64,000 bases of DNA from Alphaproteobacteria bacterium (GTDB lineage Bacteria > Pseudomonadota > Alphaproteobacteria > Reyranellales > Reyranellaceae). The position numbers were made by a program, and so were the translations under genes. Numbering within the stretch: position 1 is the stretch's first letter; each line of letters begins with the position of its first letter. The notes beneath the pieces were generated by a model that saw nothing but the letters and a program-made list of their open reading frames with translations, was not told where the DNA came from and ran no database searches. The stretch covers positions 85,724 to 149,723 of the forward strand of contig JAHBYP010000011.1 of assembly GCA_019635875.1 (NCBI GenBank). The letters are read 5' to 3'. Below, piece by piece: positions 37,179 to 46,053 of the stretch.

Positions 37179-37771
37179 CAGCGAAACGCCCGTGTCGAGC
37201 CGAAGCCGATCCCGTTCTGGATCTTGCCGCCGCCGAAGGCCGAGCCCGCCGCGCCGAGGATCGAACCGCCGGCCCTCAGATAGGTGTCCAGCATGCTGGT
37301 CCTGGCCCTGGTGTCGTGCAGCGCCGCCTGCGCGGCGTGGTTCATGGCCTGCACCTCATGCGCGTGGGCCTCGCGACGGAAATTGCCGCGCACGGTCAGC
37401 GCGTCGAGCGTGCCCATTCCCGCCGTATCCATCTGGATGTCGAGCGGCGAGCCCTCGTCGAGCGCGCTGCCCTGCCCCGCCAGGCGCGCGCGCTGCTGGC
37501 CCATGATCGAGGCGGTGCGCTGGCGCACCTTGTCCTCCTCGACCTCGCCGCGCTTGAGTGCGTCAGCGGCATTGCGCTGGGCGATGATCTGGTTGTTGCG
37601 CGCGACCTGCGCCTGATAGCCGGCCTGCGCCGCCGAGGCCTGCGCCGAGGCGATGGTGCCCGCGGCGGAGATCACCGCCGTCGCCACCGCCATCGCCGGC
37701 GCGAACCACGGGCAGAAATTGACGTCGTAGGTCGGTGGCTCGCCGGGTCGGGTGTTCCAGTACTTGAGCAT
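37178..37771 (-). CDS. Internal virion protein (T7 gp14-position)
   Basis: 197 residues. An N-terminal hydrophobic segment (FAPAMAVATAVISAAGTIASAQ) is followed by a long alanine/glutamine-rich helix (AGYQAQVARNNQIIAQRNAADALKRGEVEEDKVRQR) and a glycine-rich tail (SILGAAGSAFGGGKIQNGIGFG). This is the usual appearance of the podovirus internal core protein encoded between the gp13-like and gp15-like genes. The start overlaps the previous stop (ATGA at 37768-37771 on the minus strand). Confidence 0.75.
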   Translation of the reverse strand: MLKYWNTRPGEPPTYDVNFCPWFAPAMAVATAVISAAGTIASAQASAAQAGYQAQVARNNQIIAQRNAADALKRGEVEEDKVRQRTASIMGQQRARLAGQGSALDEGSPLDIQMDTAGMGTLDALTVRGNFRREAHAHEVQAMNHAAQAALHDTRARTSMLDTYLRAGGSILGAAGSAFGGGKIQNGIGFGSTRAFR

Positions 37772-38310
37772 CAGACGCTCCGTTCGAAGGGGTGGAAGGG
37801 CAGCCGGGCAACGCCGTAGGGCGCCGGCGGCCCGATGGTGAAGCCGAGCCAGCGCAGCCAGCGGATCGCCTGGCTGTTGCGTGCGTCGACGTGGTTGCGC
37901 AGCACGCGATAGGTCCGCAGCCAGCGCGCGACCATGGCGCGGTTGCGCCGCGCGAAGGCCACGGCGTTGCGCTCCACCAGGTCGGAGCCGAGCAGCCAGG
38001 GACAGCCCTCGCCGCCCAGCAGCGACAGAGGGCCGACGCCGAAGACGCAGGCGACCTCGCCATCGACCGTGCCGGCCCAGGCCTCGGTGCTGCGCGCCAG
38101 CGACAGCAGCAGCGCGGGCAGCGGCGCGACGCCGATCGCCGCCTCGATCTCGCGGATGTCGGCCGCCCGCATGCGCGGCGCCAGCGCGCGGGCATGCGCC
38201 TCGGTGGCGGGCACGATCGCGATCGTCCTGTTGGCGGCGCCGGCGTCGCGCCGGCACTCCTCATGAGACCGGAGCGACAAGGGCGCTTCCGGAACGGCCG
38301 CTTCAACCAC
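37771..38310 (-). CDS. Phage protein, DUF2833/gp13-like (GNAT fold)
   Basis: 179 residues. IVPATEAHARALAPRMRAADIREIEA and the C-terminal TYRVLRNHVDARNSQAIRWLRWLGFTIGPPAPYG follow the pattern of phage internal core protein A (T7 gp13, DUF2833), which has an acetyltransferase-like fold. It overlaps the tail tubular B gene by 8 bases. It probably assists virion assembly rather than acetylating. Confidence 0.8.
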   Translation of the reverse strand: MVEAAVPEAPLSLRSHEECRRDAGAANRTIAIVPATEAHARALAPRMRAADIREIEAAIGVAPLPALLLSLARSTEAWAGTVDGEVACVFGVGPLSLLGGEGCPWLLGSDLVERNAVAFARRNRAMVARWLRTYRVLRNHVDARNSQAIRWLRWLGFTIGPPAPYGVARLPFHPFERSV

Positions 38311-40834
38311 CGACGTCGATCCTCGGGATGACCGCCAGCACGGTGGCCGGCAGGCCCGGCGTGGCCCGCAGGTAGACCCGCCCGCCGTCGCTCCAGCGCG
38401 GCTCGATCAGCACCTCGCGGTCGCCGGTGAACAATGCGATCGGCTCGCCCCAGGCCTCGTCGGTGCGCTCCTTCATCTCGACGAGGGCGTCCCTGTCGGG
38501 GCCGGCCTGCACGCCGCGCGAGGCCTGCAGGCGCAGGGTGACGGTACCGACCCGCTTGCGCCGGCCCTGCACCGTCGGCTGGCCGGCGTCGACGTTCAGC
38601 GTTTCGAGGTCGCAATCGTAGGGCAGGCCGACCAGGGCGCGACTGGCCGGCCGTTCCAGCATCGCCGTGCCGTTGATCACCGCCACCTCGGGCATCTTGT
38701 TGCCGTCGGCGAAGACGTCGACCGTGCGGCCCTCCAGGTGCCACAGGCCGCCGACGCTGCCCGCCAGCAGCGCCCAGTCGGCGGTGTCGGTGTCGCGCAG
38801 CGCCTCGGGCGCGTCCGTCTCGAGCCGGCCCGTCATCGTGGCGGCGTCGCCGAAGGCGGTGAGCGTGATCCGCACCGCCTCGCCGCCGGCGCGCAGCTCG
38901 TACTGGCGCCCGACCAGATCCGAGATGAACGGCGCGTGCCCGGTGGCCTGCAGCATCACCGAGGCGCCCATGTCGTAGCCGGCACCGGTGATCTTCAGCC
39001 AGGCGCCGCCCACCGTGTTGTTGCCGTCGTAGGCCAGCGCACAGTCAAGGAACCACGCGTCCCGCAGCCGCGAGAACATGCGCGACTGCATGCGCTCGAC
39101 ATAGCGCGCCGTGGCGCCGCCGACCGTGCGCGCGACGGTCAGGTAGAGCACGTCCTCGCTGCCCTCGCTGATGCTGCACACCGATTCGACCGTGCCGTCG
39201 GTGACGTGCCGGGCCCAGGCGTAGACCTCGTGCTCGCGCATGTAGGTGAGCGCCAGCAGCACGCCGTCGTCGCGCACCGCCCACACCACCTTGTGCGGCA
39301 CCTGCGCCCAGGCCCATTCCTCGATCGCGTGGTCCTCGAAGAGGTGCGAGGCCAGCACCGACAGATCGACGCCGGTCCAGGCGTCGCTCTCTAACTGGTA
39401 CTTGAGGTCGCGCACGATCGAGCCCTTCTCCTGCACGAACAGGATCGAGTCGTTGACCACGATCGGCGGCATGTGGTTGGAGCCGGCGTAGGACTGCGCG
39501 CGCAGGTTCGTGTTGGCCGGCGTCAGCACGTCGGCCTGCGCGCCCGGCCAGCACATCCACTCGGCGCCCGAGGTGAAGACGATCAGCGCGCCAACCGACA
39601 CCAGGTGGCGGATCTCGTTGACCTGGCGCGAGGCGATGGTGCGGGTGATGGCGTCGTCGTCCTGCGTCGGCGTGCTGACGTTCATGTTCTTGTAGGAGCC
39701 GCTGGCGGTGGCCCAGATGGTCTGCGGCTTGTTGGCCGAGCCGCCGAAGAACTTGCGCTGCTCGTGGTAGTTGACGCAGCCCGGCCATTCGCCGGCACCG
39801 TCGAAGGGGTTGCGGCTGCCCGGCGGGGCGTCCGTGGTGTCGGCCCTGATCTTGTCGTCGACGAAGCCTGTGGGGCCATCGCCGGCGTTGCCGACGAATC
39901 CATAGATGCCGTTGCGCTGCTTGTAGACGTTGTAGGAGCCCGCGCCCGCGGCGTTGGTCCAGTGCACGCTGATGAAATCGCCCGTCGCCGCGTTCCAGTC
40001 GTGCTCCTGCTTGAACGTCGCATTGCCCGCGCTCGACGGCAGCGATTCCTCACCGCTTTCGGCGTTGATCGCGGTCACGACGTAGCTCCAGGGGGCCGAG
40101 CCGCTGACCGAGGACGGCGTCGCCGTGACGCCGGTCGGTGCCGCCTGCTCCGAGGCGAAGGTGATGGTGCTGAGCGCCCATGACGCATGGCCCGAGCGCG
40201 TCAGGTCGCGCGGCGCGTAGCCGGGATGCGTCAAGGTCAGCGTGTCGGCCGACTGCGTGAATTTCAGCGTCGGCAGGTCGGCGGCGGCGTAGGGCGTGGC
40301 GAGCGTGTAGAGCCTTGCGAAGGTGCCGCCCGAGGTGAAGGCGCCGTAGCCCGAGGTGTCCACGCCCGAAAGCTGGAAGGTATCGGTGGTGGCGCCCGCG
40401 ACCGTGAAGTAGCGGCCGTTGAGCTCGGTCATGCCGCCGATGCCCGAGGCATAGACTCGGTCGCCGTTCGACCAGCCGTGCCCGGTTATCTCGATCACGC
40501 CGGAACTGGCATTCGACGCCGCGACGACGCTCTGCGCCGCTTCGGTGACATAGCCGCCATCCTTGATGACGCGCATCGTCTGGTGGCCGAACTCGAGCGC
40601 GTAGGCCTGCTCGGTGTTGAACTGGAACGGGATCAGCCGCGAGCGCACTTCGTGGTCGATGCAGGGCCCGACCCACAGCGTGCCCGGCCGGTTCTGCGCC
40701 CCGCCCTGCGCCATGATCATCCAGTTCAGGCAGGTCGCCAGGCCGATGTGGTACTTGGCGAGATCGACGCGCGCGTGCAGCGCCGGCGCGAGCTCGCCGG
40801 CGGCGAAGGACGGCTGGATCAGCGGCGTGCCCAT
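38303..40834 (-). CDS. Tail tubular protein B (T7 gp12-like nozzle)
   Basis: 843 residues. It opens with PLIQPSFAAGELAPALHARVDLAKYHIGLATCLNWMIMAQGGAQNRPGT, the typical start of podovirus nozzle proteins. The middle region has IWATASGSYKNMNVSTPTQDDDAITRTIASRQVNEIRHLVSV and the end has RGVQAGPDRDALVEMKERTDEAWGEP. A beta module near residues 115-160 (GVIEITGHGWSNGDRVYASGIGG) resembles the insertion in the tail fibre. GGGGGAG precedes the ATG. It forms the hexameric lower tail tube. Confidence 0.9.
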   Translation of the reverse strand: MGTPLIQPSFAAGELAPALHARVDLAKYHIGLATCLNWMIMAQGGAQNRPGTLWVGPCIDHEVRSRLIPFQFNTEQAYALEFGHQTMRVIKDGGYVTEAAQSVVAASNASSGVIEITGHGWSNGDRVYASGIGGMTELNGRYFTVAGATTDTFQLSGVDTSGYGAFTSGGTFARLYTLATPYAAADLPTLKFTQSADTLTLTHPGYAPRDLTRSGHASWALSTITFASEQAAPTGVTATPSSVSGSAPWSYVVTAINAESGEESLPSSAGNATFKQEHDWNAATGDFISVHWTNAAGAGSYNVYKQRNGIYGFVGNAGDGPTGFVDDKIRADTTDAPPGSRNPFDGAGEWPGCVNYHEQRKFFGGSANKPQTIWATASGSYKNMNVSTPTQDDDAITRTIASRQVNEIRHLVSVGALIVFTSGAEWMCWPGAQADVLTPANTNLRAQSYAGSNHMPPIVVNDSILFVQEKGSIVRDLKYQLESDAWTGVDLSVLASHLFEDHAIEEWAWAQVPHKVVWAVRDDGVLLALTYMREHEVYAWARHVTDGTVESVCSISEGSEDVLYLTVARTVGGATARYVERMQSRMFSRLRDAWFLDCALAYDGNNTVGGAWLKITGAGYDMGASVMLQATGHAPFISDLVGRQYELRAGGEAVRITLTAFGDAATMTGRLETDAPEALRDTDTADWALLAGSVGGLWHLEGRTVDVFADGNKMPEVAVINGTAMLERPASRALVGLPYDCDLETLNVDAGQPTVQGRRKRVGTVTLRLQASRGVQAGPDRDALVEMKERTDEAWGEPIALFTGDREVLIEPRWSDGGRVYLRATPGLPATVLAVIPRIDVGG

Positions 40835-40847
40835 GACTTGCTCCCCC

Positions 40848-41456
40848 TCAGCCCGAGTAGCCGCGCGCCTGCAGGAAGTCGGGCACCTGATGATCGGTGG
40901 TCCAGACGCCTTCGTTGGCCTCGCTCGCCATCGCCTCGGCGATCCTCGCCTGCGCGCGGCGCGCGACGGCGTCGGCCAGCGACTCCTTGTTGGTGATCGG
41001 CAGCGCGATCATCTCGGCCAGGCGCCACGACAGCGCCTGCACGAAGCTGGCGCTGAACAGCTCGGTGTTCTCGATCGCGCGCGTGTAGATGCCGGTGGCC
41101 TGCGTGGTGTTGGTGAAGATCGCCAGCGCATCGTCACCGGCGGAATCGGCGATGCTGCCCAGCGCCCAGTCGGCGGGCGCCGCACCCGGCCCGTTCCACA
41201 GGCCGCGGAAGCGCACGCAACGATTGGGCAGGCTGTAGACACGCGACCAGCCCGGCGGCGGAACCTCGCCGCGTTCGGCCAGGGTCTCGATGCGCCGCGC
41301 GAAGCTCCAGTCGAAGTCGCGCAGCAGCGCGTCGCGGCAATTGGCGTAGCCTGCCTTGCACAGCCGCGCCTCGACGCTGGCCTCGTCGATCGAGGCGATG
41401 CTGGCGCGCGTGCCCAGGCGCGACAGCGCCAGGTTGCAGATCTCGACCACGCTCAT
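40848..41456 (-). CDS. Tail tubular protein A (T7 gp11-like gatekeeper)
   Basis: 202 residues starting MSVVEICNLALSRLGTRASIASIDEASVEARLCKAGYANCRDALLRDFDWSFA, the standard opening of the podovirus gatekeeper family that binds between portal and nozzle. The later ALSWRLAEMIALPITNKESLADAV is also conserved. It overlaps the upstream gene by 4 bases and is followed after 13 bases by tail tubular B. Confidence 0.9.
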   Translation of the reverse strand: MSVVEICNLALSRLGTRASIASIDEASVEARLCKAGYANCRDALLRDFDWSFARRIETLAERGEVPPPGWSRVYSLPNRCVRFRGLWNGPGAAPADWALGSIADSAGDDALAIFTNTTQATGIYTRAIENTELFSASFVQALSWRLAEMIALPITNKESLADAVARRAQARIAEAMASEANEGVWTTDHQVPDFLQARGYSG

Positions 41457-41758
41457 CGGCTCGGCTCCGCGACGGCGACGGCGGGCGCGGCGAGCGCGCC
41501 GGAATCGAAGGCGCCCTGCGTCAGCCGGCGCTTCACCGCCAGGGCCTGCGCGGCGGTGGTGCCGCGCGCGGCGAAGTAGGCCGCCTGGCGCCGGCGGCCC
41601 TCCTCGTCGATGGGCTCGAGCGCGGTGCCGGGATGGCCGGCATAGTCGACGAACACCGACACGGCGTCGGTCGAGGATGCGTAGTACACGTCGTCGATAT
41701 AGGCGTCGGCCAGCACGCGATAGCGCGCCGGCGAGGGATGGACGGAATGGCTGGACAT
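41453..41758 (-). CDS. Small phage structural-region protein
   Basis: 101 residues (MSSHSVHPSPARYRVLADAYIDDVYYASSTDAVSVFVDY...). There is no membrane segment and no named family. It sits between the capsid cement gene and tail tubular A and is coupled to the latter by an ATGA overlap. It is probably a minor virion or assembly protein. Confidence 0.75.
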   Translation of the reverse strand: MSSHSVHPSPARYRVLADAYIDDVYYASSTDAVSVFVDYAGHPGTALEPIDEEGRRRQAAYFAARGTTAAQALAVKRRLTQGAFDSGALAAPAVAVAEPSR

Positions 41759-41835
41759 GATGTGCCTCGCTGGAAGGAAAGTTCGCCGCCGGCGGTTCGC
41801 GGCTTGCGCCGGGCGCCGGCGGCGGTTCGAAGGGA

Positions 41836-42270
41836 TCAGAAGCCGGAGACGTTCAGGCCGCTGGGGTAGGCCGCCTGTGCCTGGCGATCGAGGATCAGCC
41901 CGGCGCGGATCGTGCCGGCGGTGAGGTCGGCGGTGCCGACCGTGTAGGCGAGCCGCACGTAGCGCTGCACGCCCTGCGGCAGCTTCATCTTCAGGAGCTC
42001 GTAGCCCTGCACCAGCGAGGCCTTGGCGACGGCCGCGGTCTGCGCCAGCGTCACCTTGGTGGCGAAGCTCGACTGCGTGTCGGTCTCGATCGCCGTCACC
42101 AGGGTCGAGCTGCCGGCCGACTGCGCCGCCGCCGTCATCATGGCGAAGACCTCGATCGGCGTGCCGACGCCGATGTCGCGCACGGCGCCGAGATCGATGT
42201 AGTTGGTCGAGGCCTGGCTGTTGGTGACGGCCTGGTCGTTGCTGAAGAGAGTCTGTTTGTCGAAGATCAT
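41836..42270 (-). CDS. Capsid cement/decoration protein (Bbp16-like)
   Basis: 144 residues. MIFDKQTLFSNDQAVTNSQASTNYIDLGAVRDIGVGTPIEVFAMM and the later VQGYELLKMKLPQGVQRYVRLAYTV match the pattern of the Bordetella phage BPP-1 cement protein Bbp16 and its relatives. The gene follows the major capsid gene, as expected. A family B palindrome separates the two. Confidence 0.85.
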   Translation of the reverse strand: MIFDKQTLFSNDQAVTNSQASTNYIDLGAVRDIGVGTPIEVFAMMTAAAQSAGSSTLVTAIETDTQSSFATKVTLAQTAAVAKASLVQGYELLKMKLPQGVQRYVRLAYTVGTADLTAGTIRAGLILDRQAQAAYPSGLNVSGF

Positions 42271-42304
42271 GATGGGAAACTCCGTTGGATGGGCTTGGTC
42301 GGGG

Positions 42305-42370
42305 CTGTCATCCCGAGCAACGCGAGGGATCTGGGCTGGCTGGATCCCTCGCTGCGCTCGGGATGACAGG
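42305..42370. repeat. Family B palindrome inside the phage head module
   Basis: CTGTCATCCCGAGCAACGCGAGGGATC and its inverted partner sit between the major capsid and cement genes. This host-type repeat has therefore entered the virion gene cluster, which suggests long residence in the chromosome. Confidence 0.9.
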
Positions 42371-42372
42371 CG

Positions 42373-43356
42373 CTAGACGACCCGCGACTCGTTGTTGATG
42401 AGGGCGTCGCAGATCCGCACCGGGATCTTGCGGAAGGTCAGCACTTCCTCGCCGAAGACCTCGGCGTAGCGCAGGTTGACGTTGGCCTTGTCGAGCGCCT
42501 GGATGTCGAGCCAGGTGGCCACGGCGCGGTTGCAGTAGATCGCCGGCCGGCCCATGCGCGTGTTGGGCAGCTTGTGCGTGGCGCGGATCAGCAGGCTGAT
42601 CAGGTCGGCCGGCGAGCTGCCGGCGAGATCGCTGACGTCGATGTTGGCGATGCGCACGACGTAGCGCCAGTCGCGCAGGCTGAGCCCCGAATCCCACTTG
42701 AAGTGGGTGCGGTAGGCCTCGAACTGGTTGCCGTCGGCGTCGAGCACCGTCTGCTGGCCCTTGTCGGTGTGCGACAGGCCGGCCTTGCTGCCCTTGGGGA
42801 AGATGCCGTGGCAGGTCTGGTCGCCCCACACCACGAGCCAGATCGAGGTGTTGTCGCTGCCCTCGCCGCCGGCGTCGATGACGTTGACGCCGTTGTCCGC
42901 CGAAAGCTGGTTGTAGCGCGACGACAGCCCCATGATGCGCTCGGGGTTGGTCGACTGGTTGCCGTAGAACAGCGTCGTGGCCATCTGCTGGTTCATGCCC
43001 TCGAGGAAGGCGCGATCCTCGGAAAGCCGGAACTCGGCGGTGTTGCCGTTGAGGTTGGCGAGCGCGCAGTCGATCTCGCTGTAGGTCTCGAGCATGCCGC
43101 AGGTGTCGGTGATCTGCGCCGTGGTGCTCTTGCCCTTGGGCACGCCGTAGTTCAGCAGGCGCCAGGTGGCCGACGGTAGCCCGGTGCGGATCGTGGTCTT
43201 GTGGCCGGTGGCGAGGTTGCCTTCGAGCCACAGCATGTCGGTAAGGATCTCGTTGGTCTGGCCGAGCATCTCGACGATCTTCGCCACCTTGCCGTTGGGA
43301 TCCTGGCGCTTGGCGTGATCGGCGAGCGTCAGGCTCTGGTTGCCGATTGCAGGCAT
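42373..43356 (-). CDS. Major capsid protein (BPP-1 Bbp17-like)
   Basis: 327 residues. Starts MPAIGNQSLTLADHAKRQDPNGKVAKIVEMLGQTNEILTDMLWLEGN and continues TTIRTGLPSATWRLLNYGVPKGKSTTAQITDTCGMLE, the pattern of podovirus HK97-fold capsid proteins of the BPP-1 type. AAGGAG lies seven bases before the ATG. It is preceded by its own promoter-like motif and, further up, a terminator, so it can be transcribed as a separate strong unit. No internal stop was seen. Confidence 0.9.
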   Translation of the reverse strand: MPAIGNQSLTLADHAKRQDPNGKVAKIVEMLGQTNEILTDMLWLEGNLATGHKTTIRTGLPSATWRLLNYGVPKGKSTTAQITDTCGMLETYSEIDCALANLNGNTAEFRLSEDRAFLEGMNQQMATTLFYGNQSTNPERIMGLSSRYNQLSADNGVNVIDAGGEGSDNTSIWLVVWGDQTCHGIFPKGSKAGLSHTDKGQQTVLDADGNQFEAYRTHFKWDSGLSLRDWRYVVRIANIDVSDLAGSSPADLISLLIRATHKLPNTRMGRPAIYCNRAVATWLDIQALDKANVNLRYAEVFGEEVLTFRKIPVRICDALINNESRVV

Positions 43357-43543
43357 GAGTTTGCTCCTTGCGGCCGCGCGTCAGGCGGCCGTGCTGGTCT
43401 TGCTGGAATGGTCTCTTGTCGGCGGATCGGAGGCCTGGGCGGCGGCGGCTGCCGTGTGCGTCACACGATCACCGCCGGCGCCCTTGTCGGCCCCGAGTAC
43501 GCTCGACATGGCGTGGAGGATAACTGCAGCCGCGGCGTTTCCC

Positions 43544-43566
43544 TATTTCCACCCCTACGGTTGTCG
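43544..43566 (-). promoter_or_regulatory. Phage promoter-like motif upstream of major capsid gene
   Basis: The minus strand reads CGACAACCGTAGGGGTGGAA followed by ATA. It lies 188 bases upstream of the capsid start and just downstream of the scaffold terminator. Confidence 0.65.
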
Positions 43567-43585
43567 GCGACGACGATCCGTTGCA

Positions 43586-43613
43586 GAAAAAGAGCGGCTT
43601 TTTGGCCGCTCTT
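43586..43613 (-). terminator. Rho-independent terminator after the scaffold gene
   Basis: On the minus strand AAGAGCGGCC, loop AAAAA, GCCGCTCTT is followed by TTTC: a 9-base stem and a short T-run, 41 bases past the scaffold stop codon. Confidence 0.8.
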
Positions 43614-43653
43614 ATCCGTGTCGTTCGGTTGCTTTTTTCAGTCGAGGCGGCGT

Positions 43654-44310
43654 TCACTCCTCGTCGCTCCGCGCCGGATACAGCACCTCGGCTGCGCTGC
43701 GCGCAGCGCCGGCGCTGGCGCCCGCGGCGGCGACGAAGCGATCCTCGGCGGTGGCCCTGCCGACACGGGCGACGAAGCGGATCACTTCAGGATGGTTGCC
43801 GGCACCGGTCATGATCAGCGCCTCGCGCAGGCCGGGCGTGCCGAAGCGGTCCATCGCGCGCGTCGCCGCGGCCACGGTCTCCTGGATGCGATCGCCGCCG
43901 ATCTCGCGGTCGGTCTTGAAATCGCCGACCCACTTCTCGTTGAGCTTCACCCAGCTCTCGGCCTGGGCTTCGCCGAGCCGGCGCATCTTGCCGGCGTAGA
44001 AGTCGACCAGGCGCTGCGCCTGCTCCTGCGGCAGCTTCATCTCGCCCAGCAGGGTGCGCGCCTCGCTCAGCGTTTCGGCGTCGACCTCGACGCCTTCCGG
44101 CAGGGTGAAGTCGGCGTAGGTGAGCGGCGCTTCCCGCTGCGGCTGGACGCCGTGGCCTTTGACTTCGGGGGCTTCGACGTCGGCGGCCTTGATCTCGGCC
44201 TGGGCCGCAGCAGCATCCGGCGCATGGGGTTCCTCCTTCGCGGGCGGGGGCGTCTCGCGCGCATCGGCGAGCACGTTGGCGGGTTGGGTGGTGGGCGTAC
44301 TGTCAGTCAC
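43654..44310 (-). CDS. Capsid scaffold protein
   Basis: 218 residues, acidic and helical: VLADARETPPPAKEEPHAPDAAAAQAEIKAADVEAPEVKG, then LSEARTLLGEMKLPQEQAQRLVDFYAGKM. Composition and position directly before the major capsid gene are those of podovirus scaffolds. The GTG start at 44310 has a GAGGAG site and overlaps the Bbp19-like gene by 8 bases. Confidence 0.82.
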   Translation of the reverse strand: MTDSTPTTQPANVLADARETPPPAKEEPHAPDAAAAQAEIKAADVEAPEVKGHGVQPQREAPLTYADFTLPEGVEVDAETLSEARTLLGEMKLPQEQAQRLVDFYAGKMRRLGEAQAESWVKLNEKWVGDFKTDREIGGDRIQETVAAATRAMDRFGTPGLREALIMTGAGNHPEVIRFVARVGRATAEDRFVAAAGASAGAARSAAEVLYPARSDEE

Positions 44311-44620
44311 CGGAATTCTCCTCGGTCATCGTGGCGTAGTGATCCGGGCAGGCGCGCTGCAGCTGCGCCAGCAGACGCAGGCCGATATTGCGCTCGCCCT
44401 CGTGGAAGTAGGTCATGTGCGCATCGCCGGCGCGCGCCGACATGCGATAGAGGCCGCAGGCAGACAGGTGGTCCCACACCCAGGCGCGGCCGGCCTGGTG
44501 GGACATGAAGGCCTTGATCGCCTGGTCGAGATCGCGAGTGCGGTCCTTGGCCAGACGGGCGCGGTCCTGCACCTGCTTCTGGTCGTTGGGATCGAACGGC
44601 GCGCGTGCGGGGTCGGTCAT
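44303..44620 (-). CDS. Bbp19 family phage protein
   Basis: 105 residues. The core SHQAGRAWVWDHLSACGLYRMSARAGDAHMTYFHEGERNIGLRLLAQLQRACPDHY is the recognisable Bbp19-type sequence encoded before the scaffold in BPP-1-like phages. Its role is unknown, probably head assembly. It starts a short unit, Bbp19-scaffold, with a motif 124 bases upstream. Confidence 0.88.
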   Translation of the reverse strand: MTDPARAPFDPNDQKQVQDRARLAKDRTRDLDQAIKAFMSHQAGRAWVWDHLSACGLYRMSARAGDAHMTYFHEGERNIGLRLLAQLQRACPDHYATMTEENSGD

Positions 44621-44743
44621 GTCATCTCCGGCGGACGGGTCCGGCGCCCCGCCGCTGAGAACGACGATGAATCGACGGCCGCCGGGCCGTCACATGCCCT
44701 GCGGCATGCGACGGCCACATTACGTGCCCGGCCGGCAGGCTCC

Positions 44744-44766
44744 TATTTCCACCCCTACGCGTGTCG
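44744..44766 (-). promoter_or_regulatory. Phage promoter-like motif upstream of the Bbp19-scaffold unit
   Basis: The minus strand reads CGACACGCGTAGGGGTGGAA then ATAGGAG, a full match to the consensus. It is divergent from the amidohydrolase gene at 44815. Confidence 0.65.
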
Positions 44767-44814
44767 TCCGCGCGGCTATCATGTTGAACCGCAACAGGAA
44801 TGAGGACCAATGCC

Positions 44815-46044
44815 ATGCCAAAAATCAACGGCGAGAGGCTGCTGGCCGATCTGCGACGCATCGCCGATTTCGGCCGTTACGAGACCGGCGTGCATCGCCC
44901 GCACCTCTCGCCGCAGGACGTCGAGAGCCGGCACTGGCTGGCCGCGCGCATGCGCGAGGCCGGCCTCGAGCCGGTGATCGACGGCATCGGCAACGTCATC
45001 GGCCGCAGCCCCAAGAGCGGACCGCGCCTGCTGGTGGGCTCGCACACCGACACCCAGCCGCGCGGCGGCTGGCTCGACGGCGTGATGGGCGTAATCTACG
45101 GCCTCGAGGTGGTGCGGGCGATGGCCGAGGACCCGGCGACAAGGGAGCTCGCCGTCGACGTCGCATCGTGGGCCGACGAGGAAGGCCACTGGAGCAGCAT
45201 GACCGGCAGCCGCTCCTTCACCGGCCGGCTGAGCGAGGCCGACATCGACGCCGCGCGCTCGCGCGAGGATGCCACGCGCACGCTGCGCGCCGCGCTGGCC
45301 GAGGCGGGCCTCGCCGGCGCGCCGCGCGAGCAGCTCGAGGATGGCCGCTATCGCGGATACATCGAGGCGCACATCGAGCAGGGCGGCCTGCTCGAGGCGA
45401 CCGGCCGGCGCATCGGCGTGGTGACGGCGATCGTCGGCATCTTCGCCTGCCGCATCGTCTTCACCGGCATCCAGAACCACGCCGGCACCACGCCGATGCC
45501 GATCCGCAAGGATGCCGGCGTCGCCATGGTGCGTCTCGCCAACGCGATCCACGACGCGTTTCCCTCGCTCGTCGCCGAGCGCAGCGTGTGGACGATCGGG
45601 CGCATGCTGATCGAGCCCGGCGCGCCGGCGATCATTCCCGGGCGCGCCGAGATGACGCTGCAGTTCCGCGACGCCGATGCCGCCGTGCTGAAGCGCCTCG
45701 AGGCGGCGGCGGTCGAGCTGGTCGCCCAGGCAGACGCCCGCGGCCCCTGCTCGGTCGAGATCGTCGGCTGGTCGCGCACCATGCCGGCGCCGATGGACGA
45801 GCGCATGCAGGACGCCATCGAGGCGGCGGCGCAGGCGCACGCGGCGGGCGCGCACATGCGCATGCCGTCGGGCGCCGGCCACGACGCGCAGATCCTGGCG
45901 CAGCGTCTGCCGGCGGCGATGATGTTCGTGCCCTCGATCGGCGGCGTCTCGCATCACTTCAGCGAGAACACCGCCGATGCCGACATCGTGCTCGGCTGCC
46001 AGGTCTTCGCCGACGCCGCGGAGAAGATCCTCAGGGGCAATTGA
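44815..46044 (+). CDS. M20-family Zn-dependent hydrolase (N-carbamoyl amino acid / allantoate amidohydrolase type)
   Basis: About 409 residues. The metal ligands are visible in order: His and Asp in GSHTDTQPRGGWLDG, Glu in DEEGHW, His in YIEAHIEQG and His in GGVSHHFSENT. The dimerisation domain begins near GIQNHAGTTPMPIRKDA. It would hydrolyse a ureido or N-carbamoyl compound. The ATG at 44815 gives the usual family N-terminus; a longer start at 44800 is possible. It is a cytosolic metabolic gene without a phage role, placed between phage units. Confidence 0.88.
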   Translation: MPKINGERLLADLRRIADFGRYETGVHRPHLSPQDVESRHWLAARMREAGLEPVIDGIGNVIGRSPKSGPRLLVGSHTDTQPRGGWLDGVMGVIYGLEVVRAMAEDPATRELAVDVASWADEEGHWSSMTGSRSFTGRLSEADIDAARSREDATRTLRAALAEAGLAGAPREQLEDGRYRGYIEAHIEQGGLLEATGRRIGVVTAIVGIFACRIVFTGIQNHAGTTPMPIRKDAGVAMVRLANAIHDAFPSLVAERSVWTIGRMLIEPGAPAIIPGRAEMTLQFRDADAAVLKRLEAAAVELVAQADARGPCSVEIVGWSRTMPAPMDERMQDAIEAAAQAHAAGAHMRMPSGAGHDAQILAQRLPAAMMFVPSIGGVSHHFSENTADADIVLGCQVFADAAEKILRGN

Positions 46045-46053
46045 CGGCCGGCC